NCBI GenBank assembly: GCA_023228025.1
Contig: JALOCD010000070.1
Span: 1 to 21,846, forward strand
Length of the DNA stretch: 21,846 nt
Direction: 5' to 3'
Source of the DNA: Prolixibacteraceae bacterium
Lineage (GTDB): Bacteria; Bacteroidota; Bacteroidia; Bacteroidales; Prolixibacteraceae
The position numbers and the translations under genes were made by a program. Shown one piece after another: positions 1 to 7,475 of this stretch. The first letter of the stretch is position 1, and each line of letters opens with the position of its first letter. The notes beneath the pieces are model-generated. The model searched no databases. It worked only from the letters and a program-made list of their open reading frames with translations, and was not told the DNA's origin.

Positions 1-1040
1 TTCGGATCTTCAGGGAGAAGCGGAATTTCCACTCCACTAATCTCTTTCAGCCAGTGTTGCAGCTCTTTTGCGGCCCATTTTTCTAATTCGGAGGCGTTGT
101 TGGCAATGGAGATCCGGTAATCAGACTTGCCTTGACTAAAAAGCGCATATTCGATTCTTTTGCCAGCCGTAAATTCGCTGGTTCGCTGTAGTGTCATTCC
201 GGATTTTAGTTGAACGGTAACCGTTGCCAGGTAAGGCTGGTAGTTGGCTGAAGGAATTTTGAGGGGTGTGCAAAAGTTGGTCGAGCGGTCTTCCTTAAGG
301 ATCTCAATGCCGTGAATGTCGCTGATCGTTACGGATATTTTTCGAACCATGTGGTTCAACACATCGGGAAGATAGGAGGAGACGATGCTTGCGGTCCCGG
401 ATTCGTCAGCCCATATTTTGAAAAGATCGCCTCTGTCTAGCGCTTCAGCAGCCGAAAAATTGTGAAATCTCAGGGCGAAGCCCCACTTGTTGCCATGCTG
501 TTCGACTTTTAGCAGGAGGGTATTGGATCCTTTTTTCAGAAGGACAGGGATTAGGTCCCCGTCGATTTTTACACCGCGCGAGGCAGGATAATCGTATACC
601 TGGGTGCCGTTTACGTACAAAGTTGCCCCGTCGTTGGTGCCAAGACCAATCAGTTGAACGCCCTCTTCTGCCGCCTCGACGGTTGTATAGGCATAGGCGA
701 AGACGGGGTAAGTTTTGGAAAGGGCTGCAGCAAGATCGACAATCGAATCGTTTGATTGCCAATGTTTCCATGCCAGCGACTTTTTGCCAATTTTGACAAT
801 ATCGCCGGGTTTTACCAGGAGGTTTTGCACCCCACCTAGTTTGCCGAGGTAGTCATTTTTGAATCCGGGAAGATGGTCCCAGGATTTTGCTGGGTCTGGT
901 TGGGTTTGCAACGGGATTGGTCCAAGCAGTAACCAGGATTTCAGGAATTGGCCGGGGATGATTTTTTGCGGGGTATTTTGACAAAATCCCGGCAGGGAAA
1001 TAAATAGAAATAAGGAAATAGATAGAAATAGTTGTTTCAT
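1..1040 (-). CDS. Secreted DUF4838 / GH20b-like carbohydrate-active protein, C-terminus cut by window edge
   Basis: An ATG at 1040 opens a frame that I translated without a stop to base 1, giving 346 visible codons; the rest lies outside the window. Residues 1-21 are a signal peptide (basic start, hydrophobic LFLSISLFLFISL core), so the protein is exported. Residues ~28-200 look like a beta-sandwich, sugar-binding type module, with a WLLLGPIP opening and a TLLLKVEQHGNKWGFALR segment as in PA14/galactose-binding-like folds. The last visible stretch (WAAKELQHWLKEISG, near residue 330) resembles the start of a GH20b/GH67N-like domain that precedes the catalytic barrel in DUF4838 and related glycosidases. 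It lies downstream of, and co-oriented with, another secreted putative glycosidase. Family assignment is by eye; substrate unknown. It could equally be a non-catalytic binding protein. Confidence 0.7.
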   Translation of the reverse strand, partial: MKQLFLSISLFLFISLPGFCQNTPQKIIPGQFLKSWLLLGPIPLQTQPDPAKSWDHLPGFKNDYLGKLGGVQNLLVKPGDIVKIGKKSLAWKHWQSNDSIVDLAAALSKTYPVFAYAYTTVEAAEEGVQLIGLGTNDGATLYVNGTQVYDYPASRGVKIDGDLIPVLLKKGSNTLLLKVEQHGNKWGFALRFHNFSAAEALDRGDLFKIWADESGTASIVSSYLPDVLNHMVRKISVTISDIHGIEILKEDRSTNFCTPLKIPSANYQPYLATVTVQLKSGMTLQRTSEFTAGKRIEYALFSQGKSDYRISIANNASELEKWAAKELQHWLKEISGVEIPLLPEDP

Positions 1041-1068
1041 AGTATTTTAGATTTGAGCTAATATTTTA

Positions 1069-1108
1069 TTACACAGAGTTTCACAGAGAAGCACAGAGTT
1101 ACACAGAG
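1069..1108 (+). repeat. acacagag-type 40-bp repeat, solo copy
   Basis: This 40-bp stretch is nearly identical to the left arm of the inverted repeat at 4299-4338 and is in the same orientation. Here no inverted partner was found nearby. It lies ~30 bp upstream of the start codon at 1040. It appears to be one member of a dispersed intergenic word family (ttacacagag...agcacagag). Confidence 0.8.
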
Positions 1109-1136
1109 CCCTATGACTTGGCAGATGTCAATTTTC

Positions 1137-1360
1137 ACATTTTCACATTTTCCAATTTTCATATTATTTTCACCTTTCTTTGCTTCTTTCAGAATTGCAA
1201 CTGTTCCGTCCGAAATTAGCTTACCATCTTCTTTTGGCATGCTACCGCGGACGGCTCTATATTCATCATTTCCAACCCGGGGTGCCGCTCCTTCGTCGCT
1301 TTACCCCGGGCTACCAATATGCCGCCGCTACGCGGCTGTATTTGTTTTGGCTCAACATAG
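1137..1360 (+). repeat. Composite intergenic repeat, copy 1
   Basis: It starts with a cacattttccaattttca-type segment, followed by a block containing agaattgcaactgttccgtc (from 1191), then gcggacggctc and a GC-rich palindromic part (ccccgggctacc, ccgccgctacgcggc). The same order recurs at an offset of 278 bp in copy 2. The GC-rich half has hairpin potential. It is non-coding by composition. Confidence 0.7.
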
Positions 1361-1396
1361 TGGTCAAAAATTCAGGATCGTGCAACTGCTTATTTT

Positions 1397-1622
1397 TACA
1401 TTTTCACATTTCCCAATTTCCACATTATTCAATTTCTAAATTATTTTTCCTAATTCTTTGCATCTTTCAGAATTGCCACTGTTCCGTCCGAAATTAACTT
1501 ACAAGCTTTTTTGGACTGCTTCCACGGACGGCTCTTCATCTATCATTCATTTCCAGGGGTTCCGTTTCACTCCACCCCTGGCTACCAAGATTTCGCCACT
1601 ACGTGGCTTAACCCCGATGAAA
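1397..1622 (+). repeat. Composite intergenic repeat, copy 2
   Basis: Diverged direct copy of 1137-1360. It has the same order of modules: cacatttcccaatttcca, agaattgccactgttccgtc (from 1469), cggacggctc, then ctccacccctggctacc and gccactacgtggc. The hairpin word ccgctacgcgg of copy 1 becomes cactacgtgg here, so the palindromic character is kept although the bases changed. This suggests an old duplication or two insertions of one element. Confidence 0.7.
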
Positions 1623-1765
1623 AGCTAGTCCTTTCAATGTTTCACTGTTTCACCGTTTCCCCTTTGCATACGCCCAGAAAACTACCCGTCCGGAAATATA
1701 TTTCGAACACTTTCAACTCACAACTCTCAACTTTCTCCCTCCGTCATTTTCGTCTCTCCGTCATT

Positions 1766-1840
1766 CCAGTCGTCCTAGTCGTCCCAGTCATCCTAGTCGT
1801 CCCAGTCATCCTAGTCTTCCTAGTCCTCCCTCAGTCATTC
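1766..1840. repeat. gtcctagtcgtcccagtc word tract
   Basis: Seven or so imperfect copies of a 9-bp word (gtcctagtc / gtcccagtc / gtcatccta) run up to and into the last codons of the minus-strand gene ending at 1831. The same word family occurs at 6659-6726, 6839-6874 and 20895-20930. Confidence 0.85.
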
Positions 1841-4257
1841 CGAATCAACCACACCTCAGCCACCTGCGAACCCCTTTCTCCTTCGCCTTTGTCGTTCTGG
1901 GCGCAGCTCCAGGTGAAAGTTACTTTGCCGGATTGCGTCACCTCTTTCGGGAGTTGAAACTCAAAGATGGGCTGCGTACCCATCCTGATAAAGTCGTGGA
2001 TCAGGATACCGTTGGCCTCGAGTTTCATCTTAGAGCGAAAGCGGCCGGTGTATGCAACTCGCAGTGTATATTTAGCGGCTGGGTCAAGATCGGCATATTC
2101 CATTTCCAGTGGTGTGAAATAGAGCGTGTTGATCTGGTTCATCCAGGCCAGCGGAGTGGTTTGTCCTTCGAATCCTTTGGCCACAATTTCATCTACCCAT
2201 TCGACACGCTTCAGTCCAACACCGAAGCTGACGCGGGGCGACTCCAGGCTTCCTGGATCTTCCTGCCAGCTTTTCTGAGCCTTCACATGTTTCCACGATG
2301 CGGGATTGCCAAGGTTGTCGTAAAACCCGCCCGGACCGGGATCCGTCCGATGCAACATTTTACCAATTTCGGCCAGCCGATCTTTCTCATCGCTCTTCTT
2401 TTCTATTCGATTGAGTTGGTCCAACAGCCAGAGCGCGTCGTTGAGGGGGATATCGATGTTGTCGATAAAGTTACCACGACCGCTCATGGCATGGTGTTTC
2501 CCGATGGTGAGCTGGGCGCCGAAGCTTCGGAAAAGCGAATCCGTAAGGGCAAAACATCTGCTTTTTAGTGGCTCCGCAATTGGTTTTTCTTTGGCCTGAA
2601 GCAGTATATCCCTTGCATCCTGAATGGCTTTATGGGTTTCGTTTGGTTTGGCTGCCTCGAGAATGGAACGTGACTGTTGTTCCAGATCCGTTTCATAGAT
2701 CAGGCGGCGCCTGGTATAGGCATCAAAGTAAGCCCTGATAAGTCCGCTCTGAAACCTTGGATTTGAAAGCACATCCGTGGAGGCTGATTTTTCCATATCC
2801 TGCCATTGCTGCAGGGTTCTTTCGACCTGTTCGTTGGCCAGGAGTGGTCCGCGAAAATTCTGCTCCAGCGCCATCAAACCCTGCGAAACGGCATCCGCGT
2901 ATTGAGATCCGATGAAATAGCGTGCATAATCCCGGAGCGTTTCGATGACAGGGGTTTCGGGATTCCAGTCCTGGCCGGTCCAGATAAATTTGTTCACATC
3001 GTCGTTGGTACCCTCCGAGTAGCTGATACTTCCCTGCGCCAATGAGGCATAACGGTTGTGGATCAGTTTTTCATCCACTGGCCTGGGGTTGATGCATTCG
3101 CGGCCCAGGGTCATGGCAAAGGCCAGGTCCCATTCCGGTACCGGGTACTGGCAGCTATAACTATGGGTGATATCAGGATAAAGACGGATTGGAATGGACG
3201 GATCTGTAGCCTTGCGAACCTCCGGTAGTGGCATTTTGATCCATGGCCCATAAACGACACCTCCCAGCCAATCCGGTTTTTTGTTGATGTGGGAGAAGAA
3301 GTTGGCGTACCAGACGGTGCTTGGTTTGAATGCCTGAGGGGATACCCAAATTTTGGCATTGGGATGATATTTCTTCAGTACCACCGCCTCCTGGCTTAAC
3401 CAGTTGAACAGCGGATCCGGCTCAAGATCACCGGGATCGCCACCGGGTACGAAAAGGGCATCGAGTTTGGGAAGGATACTGAATATTTTTTCACGTTCGG
3501 CAAGTTCGGACTTGATCGAATCGGGGGAGTTGTAGTCGCTGCCCATGTTGGGATACCACATCCAGACATCCAGTCCGTAGGATTTGCAGATTCTTGCCTG
3601 TTCGACGATCATTTGGATGGCCGGCAGTTTCATGTGTACACTGGTTGCATCATCGTCGGTCCGGGGAGGCATGATCTCGATGCTGTTGGCGCCGAAAAGG
3701 GCCAGGTCGCGGATGTAGCGGTCGTATTGGGCGACGGTCCAGGCATCGTAGGCATTGGTCTTGGGACGATAGCCAAGTTGATGGCCCCGGATGGGGTAGA
3801 CCGGAGTGGAAGAGATCGAGAGATGATCCGGTACCAGCATTTTGTTGGCGGAGAGCTCCATCTTTCGCAGGAGATAGCCCGCTCCGTAAAGTGTACCCCG
3901 CTCATCGTGGCCTGCAATGACCACTGTTTTGGTATCCGGGCAGACAATTTTGTACCCGTCTTTCCCGGTAGGCGGCAGGGAATTTAGGGCAGTTGTAATC
4001 CCGAAAGGCAGTTTCAATGCATCTTTTTCGAGGCAAATGATGATCTGCGGCAGATTTTTGGAGTCCAACTTTCCGGCGATAGCCAATTGTATATGGGTGC
4101 GAAGCTGAAGCTCTTCCTGCAATATAGTAGCTGCCTTGAATAGTTGGATGTTCTTCTTATTGGAACAAAAAATGGATGTTTTGGAGAAATCGAGCCATTG
4201 CGCCGAAGTCACCAGCGGCAGGAGCGCCAAGGCAAAAATGCAGAATAAACGGTTCAT
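1831..4257 (-). CDS. Secreted putative glycoside hydrolase with GH20b-like N-domain and TIM-barrel-like core
   Basis: 808 residues. Residues 1-19 are a signal peptide ending TSAQ. Residues ~25-145 resemble the zincin-like GH20b/GH67N domain that precedes the barrel in hexosaminidases and alpha-glucuronidases (EELQLRT, then IVCPDTKTVVIAGHDERGTLYGAGYLLRKM). PIRGHQLGYRPKTNAYD (~residue 153) starts a TIM-barrel-like region with SIEIMPPRTDDDA, DVWMWYPN, and an acidic FVPGGDPGDLEPD loop that may carry catalytic acids. Residues ~440-640 look helical and the last ~150 residues beta-rich. Length fits GH115/GH67/GH20-like multidomain enzymes, but I cannot place it in a named family. The ATG at 4257 precedes an ideal signal peptide. 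The stop lies in a gtcctagtc repeat tract. Its upstream side carries the 4299-4434 inverted repeat and a divergent isomerase-like gene. Confidence 0.75.
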   Translation of the reverse strand: MNRLFCIFALALLPLVTSAQWLDFSKTSIFCSNKKNIQLFKAATILQEELQLRTHIQLAIAGKLDSKNLPQIIICLEKDALKLPFGITTALNSLPPTGKDGYKIVCPDTKTVVIAGHDERGTLYGAGYLLRKMELSANKMLVPDHLSISSTPVYPIRGHQLGYRPKTNAYDAWTVAQYDRYIRDLALFGANSIEIMPPRTDDDATSVHMKLPAIQMIVEQARICKSYGLDVWMWYPNMGSDYNSPDSIKSELAEREKIFSILPKLDALFVPGGDPGDLEPDPLFNWLSQEAVVLKKYHPNAKIWVSPQAFKPSTVWYANFFSHINKKPDWLGGVVYGPWIKMPLPEVRKATDPSIPIRLYPDITHSYSCQYPVPEWDLAFAMTLGRECINPRPVDEKLIHNRYASLAQGSISYSEGTNDDVNKFIWTGQDWNPETPVIETLRDYARYFIGSQYADAVSQGLMALEQNFRGPLLANEQVERTLQQWQDMEKSASTDVLSNPRFQSGLIRAYFDAYTRRRLIYETDLEQQSRSILEAAKPNETHKAIQDARDILLQAKEKPIAEPLKSRCFALTDSLFRSFGAQLTIGKHHAMSGRGNFIDNIDIPLNDALWLLDQLNRIEKKSDEKDRLAEIGKMLHRTDPGPGGFYDNLGNPASWKHVKAQKSWQEDPGSLESPRVSFGVGLKRVEWVDEIVAKGFEGQTTPLAWMNQINTLYFTPLEMEYADLDPAAKYTLRVAYTGRFRSKMKLEANGILIHDFIRMGTQPIFEFQLPKEVTQSGKVTFTWSCAQNDKGEGERGSQVAEVWLIRND

Positions 4258-4298
4258 TTTGATAATTGTTAATAGTTTCTATCGCAGCAAAATAAATG

Positions 4299-4434
4299 TT
4301 ACACAGAGTCACACAGAGAAGCACAGAGTTACACAGAGGCAACGAAATGTTTGAAATGTTAAGGAGAATAACCCCATAAACATTTATTTTTTTTCTCCGT
4401 GTAACTCTGTGCTTCTCTGTGTGACTCTGTGTAA
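4299..4434. repeat. 40-bp inverted repeat (acacagag family) between divergent genes
   Basis: Arms 4299-4338 and 4395-4434 are reverse complements over 40 bp with one mismatch, separated by 56 bp. The arms are built from tcacacagagaagcacagag-type words. A third copy stands alone at 1069-1108. It lies between the divergent starts at 4257 and 4540, so it sits within the untranslated or promoter part of one or both genes. A cruciform or long RNA hairpin is possible. Confidence 0.9.
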
Positions 4435-4457
4435 TTATTTAAAACGAACGTATAGTC

Positions 4458-4484
4458 ATAGTAGCGATCCAAATATCGCACTAT
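4458..4484. promoter_or_regulatory. Imperfect palindrome, possible operator, with -7-like box downstream
   Basis: ATAGT-a-GCGAT, a six-base centre, then ATCGC-ACTAT forms a near-perfect 27-bp dyad about 55 bp upstream of the ATG at 4540. It is followed at 4490-4497 by TACATTTA, one base off the Bacteroidota -7 consensus TAnnTTTG. It could be a repressor site for the isomerase-like gene. No regulator gene is nearby, so this is tentative. Confidence 0.35.
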
Positions 4485-4539
4485 AAATTTACATTTAAAA
4501 ATTATTAAATTCGTGCAATACAAAAGAATCCATTCGACT

Positions 4540-5406
4540 ATGAACAGAAGAGAGATGATCGGGAAAACAGCTGCCTCGGTGGCCTTGTCGGCAACTGTTT
4601 TGCCTTTTCAGGAAAGCAGGGCCGCAGAACCAGCTTCCAACGGATTGAAAGGGAATATACACCATTCGGTAAGCCAATGGTGTTATGGCGATATACCGCT
4701 TGCTGACCTGGCGAAGGCATGTAAAGAGATGGGACTCGAATCCATTGAGCTGTTGCAAGAGAAAGACTGGGCTACAGTAAGCTCTGCGGGGCTCAAATGT
4801 GCAGTTGGCTATGCAACCGATTGGGGCATTCCGAAAGGATTTAACAGGATCGAGAACCATGATAAGCTGGTGGCCGATTTCGAAGCAATGATTCCCAAAG
4901 CCGCTGCTGCAGGAGTTCCCAACCTGATCTGTTTCTCCGGTAACCGGGAGGGCCAAAATGACCAGGTTGGACTGATCAATTGTGCCAAGGGATTGCGCAG
5001 GCTTACTCCGCTTGCCGAAAAACATGGGGTTACCATCATCATGGAATTGCTTAATAGTTATGGCCACAAGGACTATCAATGTGACCATACAGCCTGGGGC
5101 GCTGCCCTTTGTGAGATGGTCGGATCAGAAAGGTTTAAGTTGCTGTACGATATTTTCCACATGCAGATCATGGAGGGGAATGTTATTGACACTATTCGTA
5201 AAAATATCAAATATATTGGCCATATCCATACCGGAGGTGTTCCAGGGCGGCACGAATTGGATGAGACACAAGAACTTTATTATCCTGCCATCATGAAAGC
5301 GATTGTTGATACCGGTTACAAAGGTTTTGTAGGACAGGAGTTTGTGCCAACCAATCCCGACAAACTGGCCTCCCTGAAAAAGTGCATTCTTATTTGTGAC
5401 GTATAA
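4540..5406 (+). CDS. Hydroxypyruvate isomerase-family TIM-barrel protein with Tat-like signal
   Basis: I chose the ATG at 4540 over a GTG at 4513 because it begins MNRREMIGKTAASVALSATV, a twin-arginine-type signal, giving 288 residues. The mature part is a xylose-isomerase-like/AP-endonuclease-2 barrel. Likely metal or catalytic residues are E169 (IIMELLNS), D204 and H207 (YDIFHMQ), H228/H230 (HIHTG) and E267 (GQEFVP), matching the Hyi pattern. The C-terminal SLKKCILICDV is typical of the family. Hyi interconverts hydroxypyruvate and tartronate semialdehyde, but exported Bacteroidota members are uncharacterised and may act on other sugars or keto-acids. It is divergent from the putative glycosidase. 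Family confidence is high, substrate unknown. Confidence 0.85.
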   Translation: MNRREMIGKTAASVALSATVLPFQESRAAEPASNGLKGNIHHSVSQWCYGDIPLADLAKACKEMGLESIELLQEKDWATVSSAGLKCAVGYATDWGIPKGFNRIENHDKLVADFEAMIPKAAAAGVPNLICFSGNREGQNDQVGLINCAKGLRRLTPLAEKHGVTIIMELLNSYGHKDYQCDHTAWGAALCEMVGSERFKLLYDIFHMQIMEGNVIDTIRKNIKYIGHIHTGGVPGRHELDETQELYYPAIMKAIVDTGYKGFVGQEFVPTNPDKLASLKKCILICDV

Positions 5407-5415
5407 TATTCCAGC

Positions 5416-5513
5416 CTTGGTGTCCCTTTGTGCCGCACTTTGTGACCTATGTGGTAAGATTTTTTAATTATTAACCACAATGGACGCTAAGGATAACACA
5501 AAGGTCCACGAAG
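5416..5513. repeat. ccacaaagg-type imperfect inverted repeat
   Basis: Left part ~5416-5455 (cctttgtg, actttgtgacct, tgtggt) and right part ~5471-5513 (accacaatgg, acacaaaggtccacgaag) are imperfect reverse complements around an AT-rich centre. They lie just after the stop at 5406 and before the start at 5553. The composition resembles the acacagag family but with a different word. It could end transcription of the upstream gene. Confidence 0.6.
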
Positions 5514-5552
5514 TAATCCCCATTAAAGTTTTAAATTCCTAAAATCATAAAA

Positions 5553-6650
5553 ATGAGAAAAATCTTTTATTTGATTTCGCTTGCAGCATTGTTTGCGGCG
5601 TGCAGCGCACCGTCCCCAAAATTTACCATCAGTGGGAATATTGAAGGTCTTCCGGATGGAACAGTTTATCTTAAACAACGGGTTGGCGGAGAAGCGACTA
5701 CGTTGGATTCTGCCAAAAGTGTAGGTGGAAAATTCGAACTGAAAGGCGCTGTTGAGGTGCCGGATATGTGTTTCCTGGTTTTGGGCGAACGTAAGCAGGT
5801 GCCTGTTTTGGTTGAGAACAAGGCCATTCAGGTTACAGGTAAATCGGATGATTTGCGAAATGTGACCATCACCGGATCCGCAAGTCAGGATGAGATGAAG
5901 GCATTGGAGGCCAATGGCGCTGTCCTGAATACCAAAATGAAGGAAATCTACGGCAAATACAACGAGGCCAAACAAAAGAACGACGCCGCTTTGCAGGCTT
6001 CCCTGGAGAAACAGCTCGATTCACTGGACAATGTGCAAATGGCAGTTCAAAAAGATTTTGTAGCCGGAAATCCCAACTCCTTTGTTGCTCCGGTTGTATT
6101 GCAACAGATCCAATACGGCATGGAGGCAGACGAAATTCAGGGTTATCTTAAGAAATTCTCCCCCGAAGTTATGAAAAGCAAAAGCGCCAAAGCGCTTGCC
6201 GACCGGGTAACGCTTCTGCAATCCGTGGCCGTTGGCAAAACTGCCCCCGATTTTACCATGAACGACTCAATTGGGACTCCAGTAAAGCTTTCTGATGTTT
6301 ATGCCAAACACGCCTATACCCTGGTCGATTTTTGGGCTTCATGGTGCGGACCTTGCCGTGGTGAGAATCCAAATGTTGTTGCGGTCTGGAAAGATTACAA
6401 TGCCAAAGGATTTCATGTGATTGGTGTCTCTTGTGATAGTGACAAGGCCAAGTGGCTCAAGGCAATTGCCGATGACAAACTGACCTGGTCGCACGTTTCC
6501 GACCTCAAGGGTTGGGGCAATGCGGCCGCCAAAATGTACGGAATCAACTCCATTCCGGCCAACCTGTTGCTGGATAAAACCGGCAAGATTATCGGCAAGA
6601 ATTTGCGGGCTGAGAAGCTACGGGAGCGGATTGCTGAACTTTTGAAATAG
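5553..6650 (+). CDS. TlpA-like thiol-disulfide oxidoreductase lipoprotein with DUF4369 N-domain
   Basis: 365 residues. Residues 1-17 form a lipoprotein signal with lipobox LFAAC, so the protein should be membrane-anchored in the periplasm or at the outer membrane. Residues ~24-120 match the DUF4369 beta-domain common in Bacteroidota TlpA proteins (FTISGNIEGLPDGTVYL). A charged helical linker follows. Residues ~225-365 are a thioredoxin/AhpC-TSA domain with WASWCGPCRGENP; active-site cysteines are C265 and C268, and a cis-Pro region is at NSIPANLLLD. The family reduces or exchanges disulfides on exported proteins, for example in cytochrome maturation; the partner here is unknown. A repeat hairpin separates it from the next gene. 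Confidence 0.93.
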   Translation: MRKIFYLISLAALFAACSAPSPKFTISGNIEGLPDGTVYLKQRVGGEATTLDSAKSVGGKFELKGAVEVPDMCFLVLGERKQVPVLVENKAIQVTGKSDDLRNVTITGSASQDEMKALEANGAVLNTKMKEIYGKYNEAKQKNDAALQASLEKQLDSLDNVQMAVQKDFVAGNPNSFVAPVVLQQIQYGMEADEIQGYLKKFSPEVMKSKSAKALADRVTLLQSVAVGKTAPDFTMNDSIGTPVKLSDVYAKHAYTLVDFWASWCGPCRGENPNVVAVWKDYNAKGFHVIGVSCDSDKAKWLKAIADDKLTWSHVSDLKGWGNAAAKMYGINSIPANLLLDKTGKIIGKNLRAEKLRERIAELLK

Positions 6651-6669
6651 CAAGAAGATAGACTGGGAC

Positions 6670-6872
6670 GACTGGGACGACTAGGACGACTAGGACGAAG
6701 GGGACGATTAGGATGACTAGGACGATCCCGGCGATGAAAAGGAGAACCCATCCTAAAGCGAGATGGTCCCTGAGACTGTCAAAGTGCGGACGGAACGGTC
6801 ACTGTCATGAGAGATGAGATTTGATCAAAACAACTCATCCCCTTCGTCCTAGTCATCCTAGTCGTCCTAGTC
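6670..6872. repeat. 34-bp inverted repeat built from the word gacgactag
   Basis: Arms 6670-6703 and 6839-6872 are reverse complements at 32 of 34 positions and consist of repeated gacgactag/gactaggac words ending in gaagggg. The spacer of ~135 bp includes further word copies to 6726 and a cggacggaacggtcactg segment. The word tract starts almost at the stop of the TlpA-like gene (6650), and the right arm ends 20 bp before the next start (6892). Confidence 0.88.
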
Positions 6873-6891
6873 TTTATCTAAATTAAGAACA

Positions 6892-7299
6892 ATGAACGAA
6901 TTCACTTTAACCACCCCCGCCCTTCTCTTCTCCGCCATCTCGCTGATCCTGCTGGCCTATACCAATCGTTTCCTGGGATATGCTGCACTGATCCGGGATT
7001 TGCATGCCAAATTTCAACTTCATCAGGATGAGGTGCTTCTCGGGCAGATTGCCAATCTGCGACGTCGGCTCTACCTGACCAAAAACATGCAGATTTTTGG
7101 CGTAAGCAGTCTGTTTTTGTGCGTGCTGACGATGTTCTTGATTTATACGGGTTACCAAAATGAGGCTTTTTGGGTTTTTGGTGTAGCCCTGTTGCTGCTG
7201 ATTATCTCGCTCGGACTCTCCATCCTGGAGATACAAATTTCGGTGAAGGCGTTGGATCTGCACCTTAGCAATATGGAGGAAGAAAAGGATAAAGGATAA
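6892..7299 (+). CDS. DUF2721 family small membrane protein
   Basis: 135 residues with three hydrophobic segments: residues ~8-28 (ALLFSAISLILLAYTNRFL), ~68-86 and ~92-112. The TTPALLFSAISLILLAYTNRFL start followed by ALIRDLH is characteristic of DUF2721, an uncharacterised inner-membrane family. The charged stretch between segments one and two (NLRRRLYLTKNM) should be cytoplasmic. The C-terminal EEEKDKG is encoded by the beginning of the aaaggataaagtac tandem repeat, so the tail may be recently acquired. Function unknown. Confidence 0.85.
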   Translation: MNEFTLTTPALLFSAISLILLAYTNRFLGYAALIRDLHAKFQLHQDEVLLGQIANLRRRLYLTKNMQIFGVSSLFLCVLTMFLIYTGYQNEAFWVFGVALLLLIISLGLSILEIQISVKALDLHLSNMEEEKDKG

Positions 7300-7350
7300 A
7301 GTACAAAGGATAAAGTACAAAGGATAAAGTACAAAGTACAAAGGATAAAG
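7288..7350 (+). repeat. aaaggataaagtac tandem repeat overlapping a gene end
   Basis: A 14-bp unit aaaggataaagtac is repeated about four times with one partial unit. The array begins inside the last codons of the DUF2721 gene, and a unit supplies its TAA stop. Unit number may vary by slippage. Confidence 0.85.
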
Positions 7351-7357
7351 GGTTATA

Positions 7358-7463
7358 AATTAGTAGAAATAGGTTGAAATTGATTAGTTTTTCTTGAAAC
7401 AATTAATTTATTTGCGTTACTATCTATTACTACTTATTTCTATTTATTTCCACCTATTTCTTT
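7358..7463. repeat. Imperfect inverted repeat of tagaaatagg-type words
   Basis: tagtagaaataggttgaaat at ~7361 faces ctatttatttccacctattt near 7438-7458 as an imperfect reverse complement. It fills the spacer before the MFS gene at 7476. Related atttctatttatttcc runs occur in the signal-peptide codons of the gene starting at 1040. Confidence 0.55.
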
Positions 7464-7475
7464 AACAGATTTTTC

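Larger units (their letters stand above)
1041..1830. repeat. Repeat-filled 790-bp intergenic region
   Basis: No credible gene. In order it contains one copy of the acacagag repeat (1069-1108), runs of cacatttt/ccaatttt words, two direct copies of a ~230-bp composite repeat (see separate entries), and from about 1766 a tract of the word gtcctagtcgtcccagtc that runs into the stop codon of the gene at 1831. The short open frames here follow the repeat copies and have no protein-like composition. It separates two co-oriented genes, so the repeats would be transcribed if the two genes share a message. Confidence 0.75.

Noticed and set aside
445..771. 108-residue minus-strand open frame
   Set aside because: Out of frame with the longer open frame from 1040 to the window edge, which has a signal peptide and protein-like composition.
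1113..1957. Overlapping plus-strand open frames (108, 105 and 148 residues)
   Set aside because: They read through duplicated intergenic repeats and resemble each other only because the DNA repeats.
4513..4539. GTG start for the isomerase-like gene
   Set aside because: The ATG at 4540 directly begins a twin-arginine-type signal; the extra nine residues would precede it with no benefit.
7288..7350. Possible CRISPR-like array
   Set aside because: The 14-bp units are contiguous with no unique spacers, so this is a simple tandem repeat.
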